A model generated the notes under the pieces. It did not search any database. It was not told where the DNA came from and was given only the letters and a program-made list of their open reading frames with translations. Shown here in pieces: positions 9,265 through 17,161 of a stretch of DNA of 64,000 bases. Where the stretch lies: contig NZ_BSFN01000012.1 of NCBI RefSeq assembly GCF_027922365.1, forward strand, positions 62,001 through 126,000. The letters are read 5' to 3'. How positions within the stretch are numbered: the first letter of the stretch is position 1; every line of letters starts with the position of its first letter. The translations under genes were made by a program, and so were the position numbers. The DNA comes from Pseudomonas turukhanskensis. GTDB lineage: Bacteria; Pseudomonadota; Gammaproteobacteria; Pseudomonadales; Pseudomonadaceae.

Positions 9265-9294
9265 AAAAAGGCCACCCTAGGGTGGCCTTTTTTA
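9265..9294 (+). terminator. Intrinsic terminator of gltA
   Basis: AAAGGCCACCCT/AGGGTGGCCTTT forms a perfect stem (9267-9290) followed by more T residues, starting 15 nt after the gltA stop codon. The A run before the stem could make it work in both directions, serving the convergent START-domain gene as well. Confidence 0.9.
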
Positions 9295-9340
9295 TTACGC
9301 ATTCGCTGGATCAACAGCGAAGCTTTTGCTCTTGATTGAG

Positions 9341-9368
9341 AGCTTCGCGAGCAAGCTCGCTCCTACAA
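9341..9368 (-). repeat. Single REP element (GTAGGAG head, GAGCTTGCTC stem)
   Basis: Read on the minus strand this is TTGTAGGAG followed by the short palindrome CGAGCTTGCTCG and CGAAGC. It is one member of the REP superfamily scattered through the window; all copies share the GTAGGAG head but differ in the stem. It lies between the convergent gltA and START-domain genes. Confidence 0.7.
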
Positions 9369-9388
9369 GAGCGCCCGTGACCGAGGCG

Positions 9389-9997
9389 TTATTTCTTCTC
9401 CGCCTTATCTTTCATACCCTTGAGGGTATTAAACGGCGCATCCACCACAAAGCTGTTCGCCAACCACGACGGCACGCTGCCGCCCGGTTCGGTGGTCACC
9501 TGGTACACCACTTCCACGCCATCGGCGCCTTTTGGGGTCAGCTTCCAGAAGCCGTCTACCTTGGCCACGCGCACATAGCCCTTCTCTTCTGGCTGATAGG
9601 TAGGCACGCCTTCAAGTTTGCGCAGCACGCTGCCGTCGGCTTCCTCGGTGGTGGTGACGTGAATGATCGAATCCCGTGCGGTTACCGGCCACGGCGGGGT
9701 GAATCGGGTATAGGTCCAGCTGTCGGCGCCTTCGGTTTTCAGCAGTTTTTGCTCGCTGCATTCGAAGATCCACTTGCAGGAGCCGCTGACGTCTTCCTGC
9801 AGTTTGCGCAGGGTAGCGATATCGGTCTTGATGGTGGTGACACCGCGGTACGCTTTGTATTGCGAGCCCGGAACCTCGCTCAAGTACACCTTGATACCGT
9901 CTTCGTCCTTCGCCACTTTCCAGTCTTCGGCTTGCGCCACGGCGGTTGCCAGCAGACTTACCGCGCACACAACGGCCACTTTACTTAGCAAACCCAT
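9389..9997 (-). CDS. Exported START-domain (polyketide cyclase/lipid-transfer fold) protein
   Basis: A 202-residue protein with an N-terminal signal peptide (MGLLSKVAVVCAVSLLATAVAQA, cleavage expected after AQA). It continues as a START/Bet v1-like domain: EDWKVAKDEDGIKVYLSEVPGSQYK, then a SWTYTRFTPPWPVTARD segment typical of bacterial START proteins. Such domains bind hydrophobic ligands, but the ligand is unknown here. The ATG at 9997 is preferred over 10024 because GGAG lies 8 nt upstream and the signal peptide then starts correctly. The same gene sits next to gltA in other pseudomonads (P. aeruginosa PA1579 region, from memory). It ends in a Lys/Glu-rich tail. Confidence 0.8.
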   Translation of the reverse strand: MGLLSKVAVVCAVSLLATAVAQAEDWKVAKDEDGIKVYLSEVPGSQYKAYRGVTTIKTDIATLRKLQEDVSGSCKWIFECSEQKLLKTEGADSWTYTRFTPPWPVTARDSIIHVTTTEEADGSVLRKLEGVPTYQPEEKGYVRVAKVDGFWKLTPKGADGVEVVYQVTTEPGGSVPSWLANSFVVDAPFNTLKGMKDKAEKK

Positions 9998-10074
9998 CAC
10001 GAACTCCTTACTGATAATGCCCAAGGTGCCCGGTAGGCCCTCGCGCTTTTATTGGATAGCGGCGCCCGCGCCCA

Positions 10075-10350
10075 CTATTGAATAACGGCGCCCGCGCCTG
10101 TGGCAGTGGCCTGTTCAAGCCAACCCAACAGGCGAATCGCCTCGTCGCGGCTATCGCCACAGACGTCGGCGTCTGCAGCAAACGCCGAGCACACAGGTGG
10201 CCGCTCGGGCGAACCGAACAGCGCACACAAATTATCGACCGACAGATGCAAACAACGTTCGCCGGCTCGCTTGCCATTGGGCAAACCGGGAATCGGTGAA
10301 CTGATGGAGGGGGCGATGCAACAGGCACCGCATCCTGCGCGGCATTTCAT
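10075..10350 (-). CDS. YkgJ-type cysteine cluster protein (small)
   Basis: A 91-residue protein starting MKCRAGCGACCIAPSISSP, with cysteines spaced CX3CX2CC at the start and further Cys at the middle (GERCLHL, NLCALF, PPVCSAF) and near DADVCGD. This pattern fits the YkgJ / UPF0153 family of putative zinc- or iron-chelating proteins; the function is unknown. I set the start at the ATG at 10350, just before the first cysteine motif, with GAGG 11 nt upstream. Longer in-frame starts would add about 50 residues with no family support. It lies downstream of the dehydrogenase gene on the same strand. Confidence 0.8.
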   Translation of the reverse strand: MKCRAGCGACCIAPSISSPIPGLPNGKRAGERCLHLSVDNLCALFGSPERPPVCSAFAADADVCGDSRDEAIRLLGWLEQATATGAGAVIQ

Positions 10351-10463
10351 GACGACGTTTACCTCGTGACCTGGACCCGTGCAGCCCAGGGGGCGACGGT
10401 AACGGGCGGCGATTCTACCTGTGCCGTTACACGCCGCAAAGCCGCTACCGGCCTGATTCCTGG

Positions 10464-11327
10464 CTATTTCAGACGGGTAATAAGGCTGGACGTATCCCAC
10501 CGCCCACCGCCCTGCCCCTGTACGTCGGCGTAGAACTGATCAACCAGTTGCGTCACCGGCAATTGCGCGCCGTTACGCTGCGCTTCTTCAAACACGATGG
10601 CGAAATCTTTGCGCATCCAGTCCACGGCGAACCCGAAGTCGAATTTACCTTCCAGCATGGTCTGGTAGCGGTGTTCGAGCTGCCAGGATTGCGCCGCGCC
10701 CTGGCTGATGACTTGCATCGCACTTTGTACATCCAGCCCGGCCTTGCGGGCGAAATGCAGGGCCTCGGCCAGGCCTTGAAGCAAGCCGCCGACGGCGATC
10801 TGGTTGACCATCTTGGTCAATTGCCCACTGCCCACCGGCCCCATCAGCTTGACCAGTTTGGCGTAGCTCTCGATCACCGGCGCAGCCCGCTCGTACAGTG
10901 CTGCATCGCCGCCGACCATCACCGTGAGCATGCCACTTTCAGCGCCAGACTGGCCGCCCGACACCGGCGCATCCAGAAAACCCAGTTCGCGCTCGGCCGC
11001 CAAGGTCGCCATTTCCCGGGCGATATCGGCCGAGGCCGTGGTGTGATCCACCAGCACGCTGCCCGCTGCCATCCCGGCAAAAGCACCGCTCTCACCCAGT
11101 AGCACCGCGCGCAGATGCTGATCGTTGCCCACGCAGGTCATCACCAGATCCGCGCCCTCGGCCGCCTCGCGCGGGGTTTCGGCGCTTTCGCCGGCGAACT
11201 CATCGCACCATAACTCGGCCTTGTCGGCGCTGCGGTTGTACACCGTTACCTGATGCCCCTCGCAGGCCAGGTGGCCCGCCATATGAAAGCCCATGGTGCC
11301 GAGCCCGATAAATGCCACAGTCGCCAT
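10464..11327 (-). CDS. NAD(P)-dependent beta-hydroxyacid dehydrogenase family protein
   Basis: A 287-residue member of the 3-hydroxyisobutyrate dehydrogenase / tartronate semialdehyde reductase family. The N-terminal Rossmann motif is GLGTMGFHMAGHL (8-20), followed by the substrate motif DAPVSGGQSGAESGML. The catalytic-lysine helix is GQLTKMVNQ, which precedes the all-helical C-terminal domain. The substrate cannot be told from sequence; candidates are 3-hydroxyisobutyrate, tartronate semialdehyde or succinic semialdehyde (GLYR-like). GGAG lies 8 nt upstream of the ATG at 11327. There is no valine-degradation gene beside it, so a role in that pathway is not supported by context. Confidence 0.88.
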   Translation of the reverse strand: MATVAFIGLGTMGFHMAGHLACEGHQVTVYNRSADKAELWCDEFAGESAETPREAAEGADLVMTCVGNDQHLRAVLLGESGAFAGMAAGSVLVDHTTASADIAREMATLAAERELGFLDAPVSGGQSGAESGMLTVMVGGDAALYERAAPVIESYAKLVKLMGPVGSGQLTKMVNQIAVGGLLQGLAEALHFARKAGLDVQSAMQVISQGAAQSWQLEHRYQTMLEGKFDFGFAVDWMRKDFAIVFEEAQRNGAQLPVTQLVDQFYADVQGQGGGRWDTSSLITRLK

Positions 11328-11506
11328 TGTTCTTCTCCTTCATTGAATTACTGCGAAGTAGGTTTCTACAAGCGTAGAGGGCCCTGGCGATTTGGCCGGG
11401 AGAAAATCCCCGCCAACGCAGGTCTACACTCACGCAGGCGCCTGGAATGGGGTTTGCGGGCGGGCAAAAGGCCTTCCATACTCCAGCGCAACGGATGGAG
11501 AGAACG

Positions 11507-12049
11507 ATGGGACATTGGTTGGTGATCGACCTGGAGGCCACGACTGAAGAAGGTGGTTGGCCGGTTACAGACATGGAAATCATCGAAATTGGCGCCAGCC
11601 TGGTGAACGCCGAAGGTCGCGAAGTCGATCACTTCCAGCGCTTCGTCCGCCCGCTACGGCGCCCGCACCTCACCAGTTTCTGCAAGCAGCTCACCCATAT
11701 CAGCCAGACCAACGTCGACACGGCCGCGCCACTGTCTGCCGTGTGGCCGCTGTTCGAGCGCTGGCTGGCGGCGCACCAGCCGCGCCTGGTGGGCTGGGCC
11801 AGCTGGGGCGATTACGACCGCAAGCAGCTTGAGCAGGATTGGCAGCAGCACCAGCTCGCCAGCCTGCTTGGCCAAGTGCCGCACCTGAACCTCAAACAGC
11901 GCTTTGCCAAGGCGCGGCAGCTACAAAAGCCGGTGAGTCTGAGCACGGCGCTGCAGCTGGCCGGGCTGACGTTTCAGGGCCAGCAGCACCGGGCGCTGGA
12001 GGATGCGCGCAATACGGCAAGGTTGCTGCCTTTGGTATTACCGCTGTAG
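11507..12049 (+). CDS. DEDDh-family 3'-5' exonuclease
   Basis: A 180-residue RNase T / DnaQ-fold exonuclease. Acidic metal ligands are visible as VIDLEAT (residues 6-12), the Asp in SWGDYDRKQ, and HRALEDARN, giving the DEDDh pattern. This subgroup resembles the ERI-1/KapD-like exonucleases found as single-domain proteins in pseudomonads. The target (RNA or DNA) is not known. The start is the ATG at 11507, because GGAGAG lies 4 nt upstream; ATGs at 11447 and 11495 are in frame but lack sites. It is transcribed away from the dehydrogenase gene. Confidence 0.87.
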   Translation: MGHWLVIDLEATTEEGGWPVTDMEIIEIGASLVNAEGREVDHFQRFVRPLRRPHLTSFCKQLTHISQTNVDTAAPLSAVWPLFERWLAAHQPRLVGWASWGDYDRKQLEQDWQQHQLASLLGQVPHLNLKQRFAKARQLQKPVSLSTALQLAGLTFQGQQHRALEDARNTARLLPLVLPL

Positions 12050-12070
12050 CCGCCCCGCGGCGCCGCCCAC

Positions 12071-12170
12071 CTGTAGGAGCCAGCTTGCTGGCGAATCCTG
12101 GAAACAACATTCTCGAATGAAGTTTTCAGGGTTCGCGACCAATCGCAATACCGTCCAGTCGCTCCTGCAA
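12071..12170. repeat. REPIN: two different REP arms facing each other
   Basis: The left arm is CTGTAGGAG-CCAGCTTGCTGG-CGAA. The right arm reads, inverted, as a TGCAGGAG head with a GTCGC stem and a GGTTCGCGACC boundary; it is slightly degenerate. The spacer contains TCTCGAAT. The element at 62767-62851 has the same architecture in the opposite orientation, including TCTCGAAT and CAGGGTTCGCGACC, so the pair is one mobile REPIN type. It fills most of the 12050-12291 gap. Confidence 0.75.
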
Positions 12171-12291
12171 AAAATACGAATGGCATGCATGCGGCGAAGG
12201 GGGTGTTGATCTTCAACTGCACACGTGACGACGCCCACACCCTTGGGCATACTGGCCGGCCCTTTTTCCGTCCCCTTTTAAGGAAACCCCC

Positions 12292-12573
12292 ATGTTCAAG
12301 GTCAACGAGTACTTCGACGGCACCGTCAAATCCATCGCCTTCGGCATGGCAGAAGGCCCGGCCACCATCGGCGTAATGGCCGCCGGCGAATACGAATTCG
12401 GCACCAGCCAGCTGGAAGTGATGCACGTAGTGGCCGGCGCTCTGACCGTAAAACTGCCAGGCACCGACACCTGGGAAACCTTCGAAGCCGGCACTAAATT
12501 CACCGTGCCAGCCAACAGCAAATTCCAGCTGAAAGTGGCCGTTGATACCGCCTACCTGTGCGAGTACCGCTAA
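12292..12573 (+). CDS. ppnP: Pyrimidine/purine nucleoside phosphorylase (DUF1255 cupin)
   Basis: A 93-residue single-domain cupin that phosphorolyses diverse nucleosides to the base and ribose-1-phosphate. The start MFKVNEYFDGTVKSIAF and the block EVMHVVAGALTVKLPG are characteristic of the PpnP (YaiE) family, and the length is exactly typical. AAGGAAACCCCC precedes the ATG at 12292. It stands alone between REP elements, so it is probably its own transcription unit. Confidence 0.92.
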   Translation: MFKVNEYFDGTVKSIAFGMAEGPATIGVMAAGEYEFGTSQLEVMHVVAGALTVKLPGTDTWETFEAGTKFTVPANSKFQLKVAVDTAYLCEYR

Positions 12574-12630
12574 GCTTCAAATCGATAATAGGAGCGGCCA
12601 AGCCGCCCATTTGCGTTTGAGCGAAACGTA

Positions 12631-12692
12631 TCGAGGCTCAAGCCTCTCCTGCAAACACTTCTGTCCCTGTAGGAGAGGCTTCAGCCTCGATC
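12631..12692. repeat. REPIN, GAGGCTT(C)AGCCTC stem
   Basis: Two inverted copies of the unit ATCGAGGCT(C/G)AAGCCTCTCCTGCA, the second read as TGTAGGAGAGGCTTCAGCCTCGAT, separated by about 18 nt. Further copies are at 26150-26210 and 53949-54016. A related but different stem (TAGGAGCGGCCAAGCCGCC) stands alone at 12588-12608. Confidence 0.8.
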
Positions 12693-12741
12693 AGCTCCCA
12701 CGCCAGCCTCGCTCACTGCCACGCTCCAACCGGACACTTCC

Positions 12742-13641
12742 ATGCCTGGGTCCAAACCCGCTGTCTCCATTGCCATCCCTATTCTTTTGCTGATCATCGC
12801 CATGAGCTCCATTCAGGGCGGTGCCGCCCTGGCCAAAGGGATTTTCCCGGCGGTGGGTGCAGAAGGCGTTTCGGCCCTGCGCCTGAGTCTGGGGGCGGTC
12901 ATTCTGTGTTTGGTGATGCGCCCCTGGCGTACCCCGCTGAACCGCGCCGGAGTGCTATCGCTGGTGGGCTACGGTGCTTCGCTGGGGCTGATGAACCTGA
13001 TGTTTTACATGGCGCTCAAGACCATCCCGCTGGGGATCGCGGTGGCATTGGAATTCACCGGTCCACTGGTGTTGGCGATGCTGTCGTCGCGGCGCTTTAT
13101 CGATTTCGTATGGATTGCCTTGGCGGTGCTGGGCATTGGCTTGCTGCTGCCCATCAACCCCAGCGACACCCAGCTCGACCCCACCGGCATCGCCCTCGCC
13201 CTGGGCGCCGGCGTGTGCTGGGCGCTGTATATCCTGTTTGGCCAGCGCGCCGGTGCCGAACATGGCAGCCACACCGTGGCCTTGGGCACGGTGGTAGCGG
13301 CCATCATCGTCTTTCCCATCGGCGTGTACTCGGCCGGCAGCGCCATGTTTCATTTCAGCCTGCTGCCCGTGGCGGTTGGCGTGGCGATTCTGTCTACCGC
13401 CCTGCCCTACAGCCTGGAGATGTTTGCCCTCACCCGCCTGCCAGCGCGCACATTCAGTACCCTGATGAGCATGGAGCCGGCTATTGCCGCGCTATCTGGC
13501 CTGATCTTTCTGCAGGAGCGCCTGAGCCATACCCAGTGGCTGGCCATTGGCGCGATCATTGTCGCCGCCCTCGGCGTGGCGCTGACGGTAAAACCACAGC
13601 CTGCCAAGAACGCGCCGCGGGATATCAAGCTGGCTGAGTGA
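12742..13641 (+). CDS. rhtA: EamA-family exporter, RhtA-like (threonine/homoserine efflux)
   Basis: A 299-residue inner-membrane transporter with ten hydrophobic segments arranged as two EamA repeats (roughly 15-145 and 155-285). Sequence features such as ALAKGIFPAVGAEGVSALRL and the second-repeat segment ALPYSLEMFALTRLPARTFS are typical of the RhtA subgroup, which exports threonine and homoserine in E. coli. The substrate here is inferred from family resemblance only. No strong ribosome site precedes the ATG at 12742, although the hydrophobic N-terminus fits that start. Its end overlaps the end of the convergent ABC-transporter gene by 17 nt. Confidence 0.85.
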   Translation: MPGSKPAVSIAIPILLLIIAMSSIQGGAALAKGIFPAVGAEGVSALRLSLGAVILCLVMRPWRTPLNRAGVLSLVGYGASLGLMNLMFYMALKTIPLGIAVALEFTGPLVLAMLSSRRFIDFVWIALAVLGIGLLLPINPSDTQLDPTGIALALGAGVCWALYILFGQRAGAEHGSHTVALGTVVAAIIVFPIGVYSAGSAMFHFSLLPVAVGVAILSTALPYSLEMFALTRLPARTFSTLMSMEPAIAALSGLIFLQERLSHTQWLAIGAIIVAALGVALTVKPQPAKNAPRDIKLAE

Positions 13642-15418
13642 CCTGCGCCTCGCCATCGGCATGGTTGAACTGCAGTTCGGCCAAGCGCCGGTATAGCGGA
13701 TTGCTGGCCACCAACTGGGAATGACTGCCCAGCGCCACCAGCTGGCCCTTGTCGATCACGGCAATGCGATCCGCGCTTTTCACCGTCGCCAGACGGTGTG
13801 CAATCACCAGCGTCGTGCGCCCGGCCATCAAGGTTGGCAACGCCTGCTGAATCAGGTGCTCACTTTCGGCATCCAGCGCGCTGGTGGCTTCGTCCAGCAG
13901 CAGAATCGGGGCATCCACCAGCAAGGCGCGGGCAATCGCCAGACGCTGCCGCTGGCCGCCGGACAAGCCCAGGCCACCGTCCCCCAGGTGGGTTTTGTAA
14001 CCATCGGGCATCGCCATGATGAACTCGTGGGCGTGAGCCGCTCGGGCCGCCGCCTCCACTTCCGCTTGACTGGCCGAGGCGCGGCCGTAGCGAATGTTGT
14101 CCTCCACGCTGCCGAAGAACAGCGCCGGGTTTTGCGATACCAAGGCAAAGCAGCGGCGCAAATCGGTAGGGTCCAGCTGCGCAATCGGCAAACCTTCCAC
14201 ACGAATCTGCCCTTGCTGCGGATCGAAAAAACGCAGCAGCAAATCGAACAAGGTGGACTTACCCGCGCCGGACGGCCCCACCAACGCCAGGGTTTCCCCC
14301 GGTTCCACCTGCAGACTGATGCCGTCCACGGCAAACCGGTCGCGCCGCGTCGGATAAGCGAAGCGCACCTGATCCAGCTCGATACGGCCACTGACTCGCG
14401 TAGGCAGCACCCGCAAATCGCTGGTCGGCGCCTTGATTTCACTGCGCGCCTGCAACAGCTCGGCAATCCGCTCGGCGGCCCCGGCAGCACGCTGCAACTC
14501 GCCCAGTACCTCGCTCAAAGTACCAAACGCAGTGCCGACGATCAGGCTGTAAAACACAAACGCCGCCAGTTCACCGCCGCTGATGCGCCCGGCAATCACG
14601 TCCATGCCGCCCACCCAGAGCATTACCCCGACAGCTCCCAGCACCAGCAGAATCACTACGCTGATCAGCCAGGCGCGTTGGGAAATGCGCTTGCGCGCGG
14701 TTTGAAAGGCGTCTTCCACCGTGCCGCCGAAACGGTTTTTGTCCTGCTCCTGGTGGTTGTAGGCCTGCACCGTCTTGATCTGCCCGAGGCTTTCACCCAC
14801 GTAGCTGCCCACGTCGGCTATCCGGTCCTGACTCAGGCGCGACAGGCTGCGCACCCGCCGGCCAAAAATCAGGATCGGCGCAATCACCAGCGGCAGCGCG
14901 GCAATCACGATCAGCGAAAGCTTGGGATTGGTGACAAATAGCAGCACGATGCCGCCGACCAGCATCAGCACGTTGCGCAGAAACAGCGACAAGGACGAGC
15001 CGATCACCGATTGCAGCAGCGTGGTATCGGCCGTCAGGCGTGATTGGATCTCGGAGCTGCGGTTGCTCTCGTAAAAACCTGGATGCAGGGTAATCAGGTG
15101 GTTGAAGACCTTTTTGCGGATATCGGCAACAAAGCGTTCGCCGATCCACGACACCAGATAAAAGCGCGTAAAGGTGCCAACCGCCAGGGCCACCACTAGC
15201 ACCATAAAGAGCGCGATGGACTGGTTGAGCATATGCGGCGACTGGGTGGCGAACCCCTTGTCCACCAGCAGCTTCACGCCCTGCCCCATAAAGAGCGTGA
15301 TACCGGCGGTAAACATCAGCGCAAACAACGCACCGATCACCTGCCACCGATAGGGCGCAACAAACTCGCGCGTCATGCGCAGCGTCTTGCGCTGGCGGGA
15401 AGACAGAATGGAGATCAT
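13625..15418 (-). CDS. ABC exporter, fused membrane and ATPase domains (MsbA/LmrA type)
   Basis: A 597-residue half-transporter. Residues about 15-310 form a six-helix transmembrane domain, followed by a nucleotide-binding domain. Walker A is GPSGAGKST (381-389), the signature is LSGGQRQRLAIARALL, Walker B is ILLLDEATSALD, and the H-loop is VIAHRLATV. It would work as a homodimer. The family includes lipid A flippase MsbA and multidrug pumps; true MsbA is usually beside lpxK, which is absent here, so the substrate is open. No exporter partner gene is adjacent. The start ATG at 15418 has only a weak ribosome site. Confidence 0.9.
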   Translation of the reverse strand: MISILSSRQRKTLRMTREFVAPYRWQVIGALFALMFTAGITLFMGQGVKLLVDKGFATQSPHMLNQSIALFMVLVVALAVGTFTRFYLVSWIGERFVADIRKKVFNHLITLHPGFYESNRSSEIQSRLTADTTLLQSVIGSSLSLFLRNVLMLVGGIVLLFVTNPKLSLIVIAALPLVIAPILIFGRRVRSLSRLSQDRIADVGSYVGESLGQIKTVQAYNHQEQDKNRFGGTVEDAFQTARKRISQRAWLISVVILLVLGAVGVMLWVGGMDVIAGRISGGELAAFVFYSLIVGTAFGTLSEVLGELQRAAGAAERIAELLQARSEIKAPTSDLRVLPTRVSGRIELDQVRFAYPTRRDRFAVDGISLQVEPGETLALVGPSGAGKSTLFDLLLRFFDPQQGQIRVEGLPIAQLDPTDLRRCFALVSQNPALFFGSVEDNIRYGRASASQAEVEAAARAAHAHEFIMAMPDGYKTHLGDGGLGLSGGQRQRLAIARALLVDAPILLLDEATSALDAESEHLIQQALPTLMAGRTTLVIAHRLATVKSADRIAVIDKGQLVALGSHSQLVASNPLYRRLAELQFNHADGEAQVTQPA

Positions 15419-15514
15419 GCGGGGCTCGCAGAGAGAGAGGGGGCTAGCGGTAGATGGGGACGGTGGGGGCGGACCTCAAGCGGCGGATGCATAAATCGAA
15501 GGTTTCACGGCGTA

Positions 15515-15619
15515 CCCCCTCTCCCTCGGGGAGAGGGCTGGGGTGAGGGGATTCTCAATTCAATCATCAGCGCCCCGCCCTCACCGCCGGCCCCTCTCCC
15601 GCACATGGGAGAAGGGAGC
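15515..15619. repeat. Paired CCCTCTCCC/GGGAGAGGG repeat
   Basis: Two inverted modules, each a CCCTCTCCC-loop-GGGAGAGGG hairpin with a CCCTCACC(C/G) flank, separated by about 40 nt. The same family occurs at 42204-42304 and 45617-45737, always between genes. It is unrelated in sequence to the GTAGGAG-headed REP family. This copy fills the gap between the ABC exporter and the NAD-kinase-like gene. Confidence 0.75.
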
Positions 15620-16737
15620 TAAAGCGTCGACAGCGGGTACAACAACTCCTCCTTGTACCCCGCCCACACCCTTGCCACATCGGCAAAGCTGTCATCCAAC
15701 GCGGCCTCGCCGCTATCGACCAACAGCGGCCGCCCATCAAGCGTGGCGAGTTTGCGCTTGGTCGCCACCACCCGCAGGTTGTCCAACCCGATAGCCCTTA
15801 CCACCCGCGGACTGACCTGCTGATTACCGCGCCCAAGAATATGGCCCTGCCCGCCGATGGCGGTTACCAGCAGCATCGCCTGCTGGCCTTCCACCAGCTC
15901 GAACAATTGCGCTTCGGTCACATCCAGCGCCAGCACCCTGCCGTTTTCAATCACATCGACACCCAGCAAGGTGGTCTGCAAGCCGAGGTTCTGCGCCAAC
16001 CCATGCAAGGTTGAGCCGGGTCCAAACACGTAGCGAACATCCTGCTGCCAGCTGTCTTCCAGCCACGCGGCGATTTCGCTGAGCACCAGCTCTTCCGACT
16101 CCACCCCGCCCTGCTTCACCTGCTGCACAAAGCCGCTCTCCTGCGGCACGCTGAGTTCACCATACCAGCGCGCCGCGATGCGGCCGGCGCGCAGGGCGGT
16201 TTCGTCGATGTCGCGCACTTCGGCATTGCCCAGGCGCACCAGGCCGCCTTCCACCAGCCGGCGGGTCAGCTCGCCTGCGGCTCGGGGGCTGACCGCGTAT
16301 ACGCCGGACTGAATCTTTACCCCGGCCGGAATACCCAGCACGGCCTGCCCCTCGCGCGCCACGGCGCATACATCGCGCGCCGTGCCGTCGCCGCCGGCAA
16401 ACAGCAGCAAGGCTACGCCCTCGGCCTGCAACGCTTGCACGGCATTGCGGGTGTCTTCGGCACGGGTTTGCGCACCCTGCAGCTCGCCCAGCAGACGATG
16501 GCTAAAGCCCATTTCTGCCAGCAAGTCGCCGCCCATGGGGCCGGGAAACGTCAAAAACGCCAGGCGGTCGCGCAGCGGCAACAACAGCTCCAGCGCCACT
16601 CGTGTACGTTCTGCCGCACGCGGCTCGGCACCGCGCGCCAGGGCCTCTGCCGCCACGCCGTCGCTGCCCTTGAGGCCGGCGGGGCCACCCAGGCCAGCCA
16701 GGGGGTTAATGATCAGACCGAGATGAAAAACCGACAT
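15619..16737 (-). CDS. ATP-NAD kinase family protein
   Basis: A 372-residue protein of the ATP-NAD kinase / diacylglycerol kinase fold superfamily. LIINPLAGLGGPAGLKGSDG is at the N-terminus, and the hallmark GGDGT motif is in LLFAGGDGTARDVC. It is longer than the classical NAD kinase PpnK (about 295 aa) and belongs to the AcoX-like / PA1572-like group of ATP-NAD kinases described in pseudomonads. A phosphate-transfer role on NAD is the likely reaction. GAGG lies just upstream of the ATG at 16737. It is divergent from the small gene at 16891. Confidence 0.82.
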   Translation of the reverse strand: MSVFHLGLIINPLAGLGGPAGLKGSDGVAAEALARGAEPRAAERTRVALELLLPLRDRLAFLTFPGPMGGDLLAEMGFSHRLLGELQGAQTRAEDTRNAVQALQAEGVALLLFAGGDGTARDVCAVAREGQAVLGIPAGVKIQSGVYAVSPRAAGELTRRLVEGGLVRLGNAEVRDIDETALRAGRIAARWYGELSVPQESGFVQQVKQGGVESEELVLSEIAAWLEDSWQQDVRYVFGPGSTLHGLAQNLGLQTTLLGVDVIENGRVLALDVTEAQLFELVEGQQAMLLVTAIGGQGHILGRGNQQVSPRVVRAIGLDNLRVVATKRKLATLDGRPLLVDSGEAALDDSFADVARVWAGYKEELLYPLSTL

Positions 16738-16890
16738 ACGAGCCTCACAACCGGGGAACTACTTGGCCCCCGGCGATTCACAAAACTATACCCATGTTTG
16801 GGATGACTACACGTCTATACGGCGCTGCTGTCACCGAGCTTTCATCTATGCCGGCTACCCTCGGCATCCCACCTGATGAGGAGACGAGCC

Positions 16891-17070
16891 ATGAGCTTGC
16901 ACACCCAACATACCGCTGAACGCCGTATCGCTCCGTTGCCACCGCAGCACCCTGTGGGCGGCGCCTTGATTGATGCCCAGGGCCGGGAAATCCCGATCAC
17001 CGAGGGCATGGTTCAACAGGCGTGCGAAAAAATGGAAGAAGCCGCACTCGGCGAGCCTGAGCAGGATTAG
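16891..17070 (+). CDS. Small conserved-looking hypothetical protein (59 aa)
   Basis: Starts MSLHTQHTAERRIAPLPPQHP and ends in an acidic EKMEEAALGEPEQD tail. There is no signal peptide, membrane segment or cysteine motif. I believe it is a gene because GAGGAG lies 7 nt upstream of the ATG at 16891 and codon use matches its neighbours. A small protein in the same place (P. aeruginosa PA1571, from memory) is known between the NAD-kinase-like gene and the acnA region. GALIDAQGREIPITEGMVQQAC looks like a compact folded core. No function can be assigned. Confidence 0.7.
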   Translation: MSLHTQHTAERRIAPLPPQHPVGGALIDAQGREIPITEGMVQQACEKMEEAALGEPEQD

Positions 17071-17084
17071 TCGACGCCCCCTTA

Positions 17085-17148
17085 CGAGCGGCTCAGCCGC
17101 GATGCCCTTGAAGATCAAAAGCATCGCGGCTTAAGCCGCTCCTACAGG
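17085..17148. repeat. REPIN, GCGGCTT(A)AGCCGC stem
   Basis: Two inverted arms, GAGCGGCTCAGCCGCGATGC and GCATCGCGGCTTAAGCCGCTCCTACA, with a 14-nt spacer. It lies between the convergent ends of the 59-aa gene and pdxB. A single arm with the same stem recurs at 63848-63874. Confidence 0.8.
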
Positions 17149-17161
17149 ATGCAGGTCACGG

